Positions 25,525-32,172 of a stretch of DNA of 40,480 nt are shown here, in pieces. Position 1 is the stretch's first letter; the number at the start of each line of letters is the position of its first letter. The notes under the pieces are model-generated. The model saw nothing but the letters and a program-made list of their open reading frames with translations. It made no database searches and was not told where the DNA came from. The stretch is from positions 1 to 40,480 of IMG/VR virus record IMGVR_UViG_3300031673_000177; one strand, written 5' to 3'. This DNA is from a virus. The translations under genes and the position numbers were made by a program.

Positions 25525-26697
25525 TTATTTTCTCCGGAACAGGTCCGGCTTGCGCTTGGTATGTTCCAGGCCACGCGCGACGCGCGCTTCCTCGGCTGTC
25601 TTAGGCGCAGTCCAGACAGAAGCCGCCACGCGTTCTTGTGCCTCTTTTTTCAAACGCGTCATTTCTCCAGGTCTGAATGGCTCTTGATCTTGGTCCAGTA
25701 GCTTGTTGTACAGGCGCGTGGCCGCCGCAATGTCAGACGGCGTTTTCGCCGTTTCGTACATGGTCCGAACATCCTGTATATCCCCCACCCCAGTGCGGTC
25801 CATGACGGCGTCCAGCGCGCGGTGCAGGCGGGCACGGCGGGAGTCTGTGGCTTTAGCAAGCCTGCGCAGTTGCTCGTACGCATTCTCAAGATCCTGTGGC
25901 CGCTGCCCGCGTACTTTTCCGACCTTTAACTGCTCGATATGACGCTCCAAGCCAGCCTTGTACGCCGCGCGGCCTTCTGGTGTTGGCGGCAGTGGTATGA
26001 GAGCATCATGGGCGCTCTTGCGCTTCTTCTCCAACTCCTTAATAGCTGTGTGCAATAGCGCCTCCTTCTGCGCCTCGGTGCGGCACATGTACTCTTTGAA
26101 ATCTATCCCCAACGTGTCCAGGATCTCGCGCATGGTGTAGTGGTCGCCTTTGGCGTCCCACGCTTTGGACCGTGGGCGATATGCGAACGGGTCACTGCAG
26201 GACTCGGTTTGCGCACTTTTCTTGTGCCACCGCCACAGCAGAGCCAGCAGTGCCAGTGCCCACGGCGTAGCGCTGGAGTCCTTCGCGGTGTAGTGCAGCT
26301 GCATCTCTCCGTCCTTGTCGGGCGTCATAGTCATGGCGTCCTCCGCCTTCCCAACCGGCACCAGCACACCCCACGCATTCACTTCGACTAGGCCGCGTCC
26401 AGTACCATCCTGCGGATGCGGGTCCATAGCGAGCCGGCCGTTAATGCCAACCACGGCGTGCTGACCGCCGCGTGGTGACGTGCCCAGGATGAAGTGATAA
26501 CCCACTGGAGTCGGACCATCAACCGGCGTCTCTACGTAGCGCAGCCCGCGCCCAGCCAGCCAGCGGTTGACGCCCGTATCCTGGTTTGCGTCTGGCCAGT
26601 CCGGCACGTCCTGCTCGCGCAGGTCAAGGATGGAGGCCATGGCGGTGCGGAAGCAGGTGCCCGTCTCGCCGGTGCGGCTTTGTACAAGCCTCTTCAC
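25525..26697 (-). CDS. Modular head protein with papain/C39-like N-terminal domain
   Basis: The start is GTG 26697, sharing GTGA with the DUF6527 gene. Residues 1-115 of 390 form a compact cysteine-peptidase-like domain: ETGTCFRTAMASILDL (Cys15), YHFILGTSPRGGQHAVVG (His near residue 79) and LAMDPHPQDGTG (Asp near residue 90), a Cys-His-Asp order as in C39/papain-like folds. The rest is helical and charged, with RLHRALDAVMDRTGVGD near residues 290-306, a peptide shared with two other proteins here. Peptidase or deubiquitinase-type activity is possible but untested. Confidence 0.65.
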   Translation of the reverse strand: MKRLVQSRTGETGTCFRTAMASILDLREQDVPDWPDANQDTGVNRWLAGRGLRYVETPVDGPTPVGYHFILGTSPRGGQHAVVGINGRLAMDPHPQDGTGRGLVEVNAWGVLVPVGKAEDAMTMTPDKDGEMQLHYTAKDSSATPWALALLALLWRWHKKSAQTESCSDPFAYRPRSKAWDAKGDHYTMREILDTLGIDFKEYMCRTEAQKEALLHTAIKELEKKRKSAHDALIPLPPTPEGRAAYKAGLERHIEQLKVGKVRGQRPQDLENAYEQLRRLAKATDSRRARLHRALDAVMDRTGVGDIQDVRTMYETAKTPSDIAAATRLYNKLLDQDQEPFRPGEMTRLKKEAQERVAASVWTAPKTAEEARVARGLEHTKRKPDLFRRK

Positions 26698-27044
26698 GCT
26701 GCGTACTCCGGCAGGTCAACCGTATGGCCAGCGAGCGCATGCGTGGAGTCAGCCAAAAACTGAATCTTGCCATCGGTGATGAAGCTGTGGCAGCGCACAC
26801 AACTGAAAGAATGTTCGGCGTGCTCCGGGTGCTCCTGCTTATAGGTGCACCAGCACTTTGGACCGGCCCAACCTTGTGCGAAATGGCCGGAGGCAAAGAG
26901 GACGCTCGGTCGCAGGGTCGGCGACCCGATGCTGCCGTTCCACTCCCATGCACGCGGCCCACTGACCATAACAGCGTGCATCATCTGGCAGCCGGGGCAC
27001 GTGAATGAGTAGCGATTCTCGCCGTCATGGTTTAGCCTTGCCAT
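26694..27044 (-). CDS. DUF6527-like protein with zinc-ligand cysteines
   Basis: I place the start at ATG 27044, six bases from a strong AGGAGG, which gives 116 residues; the frame upstream runs through the neighbouring small gene. The sequence has FTCPGCQMMHAV, AWEWNGSIGSPTLRPSVLF and SFSCVRCHSFITDGKIQFLA, the pattern of DUF6527: paired CxxC sites, a W-x-W-N core, and a P-T-L-x-P-S-V motif. The family is widespread in phages; its function is unknown. It overlaps the 40-residue gene by 20 bases. Confidence 0.78.
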   Translation of the reverse strand: MARLNHDGENRYSFTCPGCQMMHAVMVSGPRAWEWNGSIGSPTLRPSVLFASGHFAQGWAGPKCWCTYKQEHPEHAEHSFSCVRCHSFITDGKIQFLADSTHALAGHTVDLPEYAA

Positions 27045-27147
27045 TGTCCGCCTCCTTGGTCTCCGTGGTTCTGCGCGGTAGCTTCGCCTTGCACGCGTCG
27101 CACACCAGGTAATGTGTTCTACACCCACACACTACGCAGCGTGTCAC
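27025..27147 (-). CDS. 40-residue Cys-rich micro-protein
   Basis: The start is GTG 27147, sharing GTGA with the stop of the preceding micro-gene. The product begins VTRCVVCGCRTHYLVCDACK and ends in a charged tail (RTTETKEADNGKAKP). Four or five cysteines in two CxxC-type pairs suggest a zinc ribbon. Support comes from the chain of coupled overlaps rather than from a family match. Confidence 0.55.
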   Translation of the reverse strand: MTRCVVCGCRTHYLVCDACKAKLPRRTTETKEADNGKAKP

Positions 27148-27230
27148 GGCCACAGCGCCCACACCGTCATAAGGCCCAGCGCTACAACGGCCGCCAGGAA
27201 TGCCATAGACCACCGCTCTTCGCGCGTCAC
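27144..27230 (-). CDS. 28-residue membrane micro-protein
   Basis: The start is GTG 27230 overlapping the preceding TGA (GTGA), and its own TGA overlaps the next GTG. The product has a short charged head (TREERWS) and one hydrophobic helix (MAFLAAVVALGLMTVWALWP). The frame choice rests on the two perfectly nested overlaps. It may work with the preceding 31-residue membrane peptide; the function is unknown. Confidence 0.5.
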   Translation of the reverse strand: MTREERWSMAFLAAVVALGLMTVWALWP

Positions 27231-27322
27231 CGCGTGGCCCACCAGCCCAGCGCGACGCACGCAGCACCAAGCGTTGTGAGCCACGCGGCCATCAACAAGG
27301 TTCCCTTTGTTTTGTCCGTCAT
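27227..27322 (-). CDS. 31-residue single-span membrane micro-protein
   Basis: ATG 27322 shares ATGA with the stop of the 167-residue gene. The product is MTDKTKG, one transmembrane helix (TLLMAAWLTTLGAACVALGW) and a short WATR end. It lacks the length of a classical holin. Its position in a translationally coupled chain supports expression. A role in membrane perturbation is conceivable but not shown. Confidence 0.55.
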   Translation of the reverse strand: MTDKTKGTLLMAAWLTTLGAACVALGWWATR

Positions 27323-27822
27323 GCCTCGACCGCCTCTACTCTGCTGCAGAAGAATGGCAGCACGTAGAAACCGCAGCCGCCCTGAAACTTTACCGCGCCG
27401 GAGTTCAGCAGTTCTACAAACCTGGTACGCTGTGCGGCGTCTAGATGCTGGAAGTAGAACTTGGTCTCCTGACGGTCGCGCGTCACCCAATGAGCGCAGT
27501 AACTTGGCCCTTTATCGCAGCTACTTACGTAATACTCATTACCGTACGCGCCCGTCATCTTCTTGTCGCGCGGGCACTCGCGCCACGTGGCCTTGAACGC
27601 GGCACCGCCGTCGTTCTGCACGTACACCTTGTAGTTCTTGTCCGTCGTGCCCAGCTTGACGTTACCAGCTTCCAAGCGCGCCATAAACGTTGCAGGATTC
27701 AGAGAGCCACAGTACCTGCACGAATCATCGGAAGGGTCGTAGTCGTTGTCGCGAGCAAATGCTGGCGACGTGCCGAAATTGCTCTCGTTACGTCTAGGAC
27801 ACTGAAACACTGTATCGCTCAT
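27319..27822 (-). CDS. Small Cys-rich protein downstream of portal
   Basis: This 167-residue protein shares ATGA with the portal stop. It has a Cys pair near the start (VFQCPRRNESNF, the second Cys of an expected CPxC is Arg here) and DDSCRYCGSLNPATFM at residues 32-47, then GTTDKNYKVYVQNDGG, a layout I associate with small phage proteins encoded next to portals. The middle contains more Cys (WRECPRDKK, SSCDKGPSYCAHW). Function unknown. Confidence 0.65.
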   Translation of the reverse strand: MSDTVFQCPRRNESNFGTSPAFARDNDYDPSDDSCRYCGSLNPATFMARLEAGNVKLGTTDKNYKVYVQNDGGAAFKATWRECPRDKKMTGAYGNEYYVSSCDKGPSYCAHWVTRDRQETKFYFQHLDAAQRTRFVELLNSGAVKFQGGCGFYVLPFFCSRVEAVEA

Positions 27823-30197
27823 TTCCTAACCCCTCCCGCCGGCCGCTTGTGGTCGCCCTCGGCCAACCACTGCTTGAACTCGTCCACCTGCATGGGCATA
27901 ACGTCCATATAGACCTGGCACGCACGGTCGTGCCCGGCGTTGAAAGCCCGCACGGCGTCGGCCATTGTGGACCAACCGATGAAGCATTTGTGTTCATCAA
28001 AGCCCTTGCCGGGCGGCAAATGACGTTGGTCGAACAAGTATACCCAGCCGGATTCAGGCTCCGGTCCAAGTGCTACGTCCATGCTGTCGCCGTCCGCCCC
28101 GCGCACGCCCGGTATGTAGCCGTAGTCATATGCCATACGCCACTTGCCACCACGCAGTTCGCCTTTGCGGGTTTCAATGACTACTGGAATGCCGTGCACC
28201 GTGAGGCGCATAACGGCTGGACCGTCTTCGTCATTAGCGCGTGCCTTCCATTGCTGCTCTATAAGATCATCGAGCAACTCTTTCAACTCACGCGCGTCGC
28301 GACTGCCAGTAGCTGCACGTTCAAGCAAATTCTCAACAAGCTGAATACGTTTCTCTAACGGCTTGTCTGCTTTGTCATGCGCATGGCACCTTTGCCATTT
28401 TTGAAAGCATTTATTGCAGCGATTGCCTTTTGGATCCTTGTTCATGCAGCAGCAATTACCGAACCACTTACCGCAATCCTGGCACGGCACGGCGGAGTTG
28501 CTGGCGTCGCAGTGCGTACTAATGTAGTCGCCGCACCCCGCACATGCGCCGCGTTCTACCTGCTCTCCGCACTCCTTGCAGATTGTTCCGTCCGTGCGTA
28601 ATGCGGAGTCAGCAGCCCGCGTCCTATCCTGCGCATGCTCGGCGCGCTCGGGCTTGTCTGCCCTGGCCTCCTCACGCAGCACCTTCTGCGGTCCGCTGGA
28701 AGGTGTAAGCTGAGCAGCGCCGCCCGAGGTCTCGTCGGCCTCGTTCTCTTCATTGCCAGGAAACAGCCCCTCGCCCAGCTCGCCTTCTTGCTCGGCGGTG
28801 TCCGGCAGGGACTGGATGAACTCGTCCGTGATGTTAGTGAACACGCCTGTGGTATCGCTCGACGCTTTGAGTTCCTGCGCGTAGGTGCGCTTGCTGATGC
28901 CTCCGCTGTTGAGCGCCACGGTGACCGTGTCCACAACGGTGCGAGCCAGGTCCGTCTTCTCCTTCTCGTCCAGCACGCGGATGGACGGGAAGTTGAGGTC
29001 CATGTCTTGCGGCACCTCTCCCAACTCGCTCATGCAGACAACGGGCAGCAACTTCTCCAGCGCAGGCCGTAATGATACGTCGGCCTCGGTGGCAATGGTC
29101 TTCTCGTAAATGCGCTCGTCGCCGTCGCCCGCATTGCCCAGACCGTTGTACGTACGTCCCCACAGCAGGCTGACGGGCATCTTCGCTGCGCCGGCCAGCT
29201 GCAATTGGAACATCTGGATAAGTTCAGCCAAACCGCCAAAGCTGTACTGGATGTTGCTAAGTTCACCCTCTTTACCAAGTACAATGAGCGACTGGTTGCT
29301 CATGGTCTGGTTGATGGCGGCCAGGCGTTCTTGGAATGCGGCCGCCGCTTTCTGGTTCATACCTACGCCGCTCAGGGCCTGAGCCAGCGTGTCCTCTTTC
29401 ATACCGATGAGGTTGGCACGGAAGCTAAGACTGAGGGCGTTGGCGCTTACATTATCGTAACTGGTGAGCGCCTGCATGACTGGAGCCAGCACCGAGATAC
29501 CCCACTGCGTGTAAACGCTGTTCTCCGGCTCTGGCATGCGCGGCCCGCAGAAGCGCAGAATGCGGCTCGCGTGCACATTGAAGCTGCCGCCGCCCTGCGG
29601 GCTGACGGTATAGTACTCCGGCAGGTTGACGTCCAGCGGACGCTCAATGTCCTGGCAGATGTCGCCGCTGGGCTGGATGCCGCTCCAGCGGTCGAACACG
29701 CTCAGGCCACGGTACGAGCCTATTGGTATGTCGTCCAAGTCCAGCGGCTCGTCCAGCTTGTTCTCGTGGCCCTTGATTACAATGAGCGCGCCCGCGCCGC
29801 CAAACAACCGGCCCAGTTCCATACCCCAAAGTGACTGACCCTTGGTGTTGGTGCGTCGCACGGCCGCATCTACGCGAGCCAGCTCCTTGGGCTCCATGTC
29901 GCACATGATCTTGGGCCAAGTCTTTATGACGTCGGCCGCAGGGGCGTCAACTATGCGGCGCGCGATCCAGGATCCTTCATACATGCTCACTAAGCCCCAA
30001 AAATTAAGAGAAAATCTAGTAAGCGGGTACTGGCTGCCGTTCTCCAGGCTGCTTGTGAACCTGCCGGTGCGCGCCGAAGGGTTGCTGAACACGTCCAGTG
30101 CGGCGCTGGTCATCGGGCCGCGAAGCCCCATGGCCAGTTCTACCGCTGAGGCCGAACGCCTGCGAGGCCCGCGACGGGCCGCTACTCTCTGCTCCAC
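27819..30197 (-). CDS. Portal protein fused to zinc cluster and pyrophosphatase-like domain
   Basis: The start is GTG 30197 behind AAGGAGG. Residues 1-500 of 792 are a portal of the DUF1073/Mu-portal type: GLVSMYEGSWIARRIVDAPA, FGGAGALIVIKGHENKLDEP, SYDNVSANALSLSFRANLI, and AAKMPVSLLWGRTYNGLGNA. Residues about 540-605 hold about 15 cysteines in repeated CxxC pairs (CKECGEQ, CAGCGDY, CQDCGKWFGNCCC, CNKCF). Residues about 662-785 (MAYDYGYIPGVRGADGDSMD, then VALGP) match the inorganic-pyrophosphatase-like domain seen in phage polyvalent proteins. Portals are usually 400-550 residues, so the C-terminal 290 residues are a real extension. Confidence 0.86.
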   Translation of the reverse strand: MEQRVAARRGPRRRSASAVELAMGLRGPMTSAALDVFSNPSARTGRFTSSLENGSQYPLTRFSLNFWGLVSMYEGSWIARRIVDAPAADVIKTWPKIMCDMEPKELARVDAAVRRTNTKGQSLWGMELGRLFGGAGALIVIKGHENKLDEPLDLDDIPIGSYRGLSVFDRWSGIQPSGDICQDIERPLDVNLPEYYTVSPQGGGSFNVHASRILRFCGPRMPEPENSVYTQWGISVLAPVMQALTSYDNVSANALSLSFRANLIGMKEDTLAQALSGVGMNQKAAAAFQERLAAINQTMSNQSLIVLGKEGELSNIQYSFGGLAELIQMFQLQLAGAAKMPVSLLWGRTYNGLGNAGDGDERIYEKTIATEADVSLRPALEKLLPVVCMSELGEVPQDMDLNFPSIRVLDEKEKTDLARTVVDTVTVALNSGGISKRTYAQELKASSDTTGVFTNITDEFIQSLPDTAEQEGELGEGLFPGNEENEADETSGGAAQLTPSSGPQKVLREEARADKPERAEHAQDRTRAADSALRTDGTICKECGEQVERGACAGCGDYISTHCDASNSAVPCQDCGKWFGNCCCMNKDPKGNRCNKCFQKWQRCHAHDKADKPLEKRIQLVENLLERAATGSRDARELKELLDDLIEQQWKARANDEDGPAVMRLTVHGIPVVIETRKGELRGGKWRMAYDYGYIPGVRGADGDSMDVALGPEPESGWVYLFDQRHLPPGKGFDEHKCFIGWSTMADAVRAFNAGHDRACQVYMDVMPMQVDEFKQWLAEGDHKRPAGGVRK

Positions 30198-30215
30198 GCG
30201 CGGCCTCCTTTTGGG

Positions 30216-30440
30216 CTACACATCGTTGGGTGCCTCGGTGCGCACCAGATCGTCGTCCGACAACCAAATGCACTGCGCCTCTGAATACGCAACCGGCATA
30301 ACATCGCCGTCTTTCTTTACGAACGCCCACAACAGCCGTTTAGTGGGGTTCACTATCTCGCGCAGTATCTCGGCGTCGATTTCCACGCCACCGATTATAA
30401 GCACGTCGTCCTTCTGCACCACGATGCGCCGCCGGGCCAT
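30216..30440 (-). CDS. Small unknown head-operon protein
   Basis: I choose ATG 30440 because GGAGG lies six bases upstream; an ATG at 30494 has no ribosome site. The 74-residue product begins MARRRIVVQKDDVLIIGGVE and ends SEAQCIWLSDDDLVRTE. It reads like a small beta-containing protein. It lies just upstream of the portal. No family recognised. Confidence 0.6.
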   Translation of the reverse strand: MARRRIVVQKDDVLIIGGVEIDAEILREIVNPTKRLLWAFVKKDGDVMPVAYSEAQCIWLSDDDLVRTEAPNDV

Positions 30441-30501
30441 CACCATCCTCCGCCTGCGTTGGAAAGTAGGGTAACGGCCCAGGTAGCTCATCACGCCCGG
30501 C

Positions 30502-31275
30502 CTACTGCTGCACGTAGCTGAGCACGCCGTAATGGCCGTTGCCCACCGTCAGCGCGCACACGGCGTTGCCCGTTGGCGCGGCCGCCACGGTGCCGGCACC
30601 GGAGCCGATGTTGATGGCGCTGCCGCTGGTGAACGGAACCGCCCCGGTGAGCTCCGCGGTGCCGGTGGCGCAGGAGCTGCCGGTGCCGTACTCGAGCGAG
30701 ATGGAGGGCGTGGTTCCGGCCGAGCCGTCCGTCACGCCGCACACGTACACCTTCTTGCCCGTGGACAGCGCCACAAGCTGCACGGTACCGGCGCTGGCCT
30801 GGCTGATAGCCACCGAGCTCTTCGCGGACGAGGAACAGGGGTCCGCGCTGGCCGTGGCCAACGGACTGAAGCTGACATTCAGCGCTCCGGCGGTGGGGTA
30901 AGTGGCACAAGTGTAAGTGGCCACGTAGTTGTCGCCGGAAGGCGAAGACGGCGCCACTGCGAATGTTTGCGTGCCGGTGGACGGCGTGAAGGACTGCGCG
31001 AACACAGCGGCGGAAGGCGTGGTTGCATTGTTCTGCTGATAGGCCAGCGAGATGGCGCAGCCGGACGGCGATCCTGTGACGCCGGTCTCAGTGACGCCGA
31101 GCGTGCCCGCGCCGCTGAAGTTCGGCAGGCGGGCCTGGCCCGTGGCCGTGGCCGTGGCCGGCGTTCCGGTAAGCAGGCTGACGCCCGAGGCTGCCGAGTA
31201 GACAAAAGTGCTTTGTGCCGCAGCGGCGATAGGCAGCGCGAAGAGCGCCGCGAGCGTGATGAGGAACTTCTTCAT
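30502..31275 (-). CDS. Secreted-type virion/decoration-like protein
   Basis: This 257-residue protein starts at ATG 31275 behind AGGAGA. Residues 1-21 are a textbook Sec signal (KKFLITLAALFALPIAAAAQ). The C-terminal half (VQLVALSTGKKVYVCGVTDG; YGTGSSCATGTAELTGAVPF; GNAVCALTVGNGHYGVLSYV) is a beta module I recognise as recurrent in phage structural proteins. A signal peptide inside the head operon, between the Mu F-like and portal genes, is unusual. It may be displayed on the cell envelope or act at virion surfaces. Confidence 0.65.
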   Translation of the reverse strand: MKKFLITLAALFALPIAAAAQSTFVYSAASGVSLLTGTPATATATGQARLPNFSGAGTLGVTETGVTGSPSGCAISLAYQQNNATTPSAAVFAQSFTPSTGTQTFAVAPSSPSGDNYVATYTCATYPTAGALNVSFSPLATASADPCSSSAKSSVAISQASAGTVQLVALSTGKKVYVCGVTDGSAGTTPSISLEYGTGSSCATGTAELTGAVPFTSGSAINIGSGAGTVAAAPTGNAVCALTVGNGHYGVLSYVQQ

Positions 31276-31309
31276 GCTGCTTTCTCCTGGTATGGTTGAA
31301 TGGTTGGTG

Positions 31310-32170
31310 TCACGCAGCCTTCTGTAACCCGGCGATGCGTAGAAACGCTGTCTTAGTCATCTGCTTGATGCTGCCGTGCCAATGCACGCGGTGCGGCCAT
31401 GTGACGTCGTCTATGTCTAGGATCACAAGCGCCGTGCAGCGGCAGTTCGGGCAGTTTCCAACGTTGTAGTGCCCTAGTGACGATTTCTCATCTACTAGTG
31501 CCTCGGGGTCTGGTGGGTCGTGCCAGCTGACCAGCACGTCGTCCATCTTCTTATGGCTGACGCGCACTCGCACATCTTCGCTCGTCTGCCACACATACCA
31601 GGCCAGCCCGATTTCCTCGGCGCGCGCCTGGGTAAGTGCGCTGCTGACTTTTGCGCTTTCCGTACGGGCTATGAGCTGCGTGCGGCTCCGCAGCAACTGC
31701 GGGAACCTGGAACGCATCATCTTGGCGATGGTAGCCGGTCGCGCGCCGTTCAACTCGGCCTGCTTCACTTCGTGCACCAGGCGCTCGGCAGACTCTGTGG
31801 CGACGGACCGGATGTACTTGGCGTTTTCCTGCACTAGCCGGTTGAACGTCTGCCCCACGCGGTCCTGCAACTCGTTCTTCAGTGCCGCGGTGAGTTTGGC
31901 GCTGCGCATGGCCTTGGCCGCTGCGTCCCGCCAGGTGCGCTTGTTTCCTGCGTCCACCTGCGCCACGAAGCGTGATGCAAGCACCTCACTAGCTTCTTGG
32001 ATGTCCCGCTCCTGGCTTGCTGCCTGCAGGGAACGCAGCCAATCATCCAGGCTTTGCTCGGGCATGCGCGGCTTCAACATACGGCCTGTGACTGCACGTA
32101 TGCCGGCCGCATACTCGTCACGCAGACGCTTTGTGGGGTGGAAGTCCTGGGTCTTCTTGGGTGGGGTCAT
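31310..32170 (-). CDS. SPP1 gp7/Mu F-like minor head protein
   Basis: This 286-residue protein has the signature of the phage Mu F/SPP1 gp7 family in its C-terminal half: LIARTESAKVSSALTQARAE, GLAWYVWQTSEDVRVRVSHK, then MDDVLVSWHDPP and a Cys pair in YNVGNCPNCRCTALVILD. The N-terminal half is helical (portal-binding in relatives). Family members are packaged in small numbers and help head assembly or DNA ejection. Here the gene precedes the portal in transcription order, whereas it more often follows it. Confidence 0.85.
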   Translation of the reverse strand: MTPPKKTQDFHPTKRLRDEYAAGIRAVTGRMLKPRMPEQSLDDWLRSLQAASQERDIQEASEVLASRFVAQVDAGNKRTWRDAAAKAMRSAKLTAALKNELQDRVGQTFNRLVQENAKYIRSVATESAERLVHEVKQAELNGARPATIAKMMRSRFPQLLRSRTQLIARTESAKVSSALTQARAEEIGLAWYVWQTSEDVRVRVSHKKMDDVLVSWHDPPDPEALVDEKSSLGHYNVGNCPNCRCTALVILDIDDVTWPHRVHWHGSIKQMTKTAFLRIAGLQKAA

Positions 32171-32172
32171 TG

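Noticed and set aside
30532-31299. A 255-codon plus-strand open frame rich in Arg and Gly
   Set aside because: It is antisense to the secreted-type 257-residue gene, which has a signal peptide, ribosome site and recognised module.
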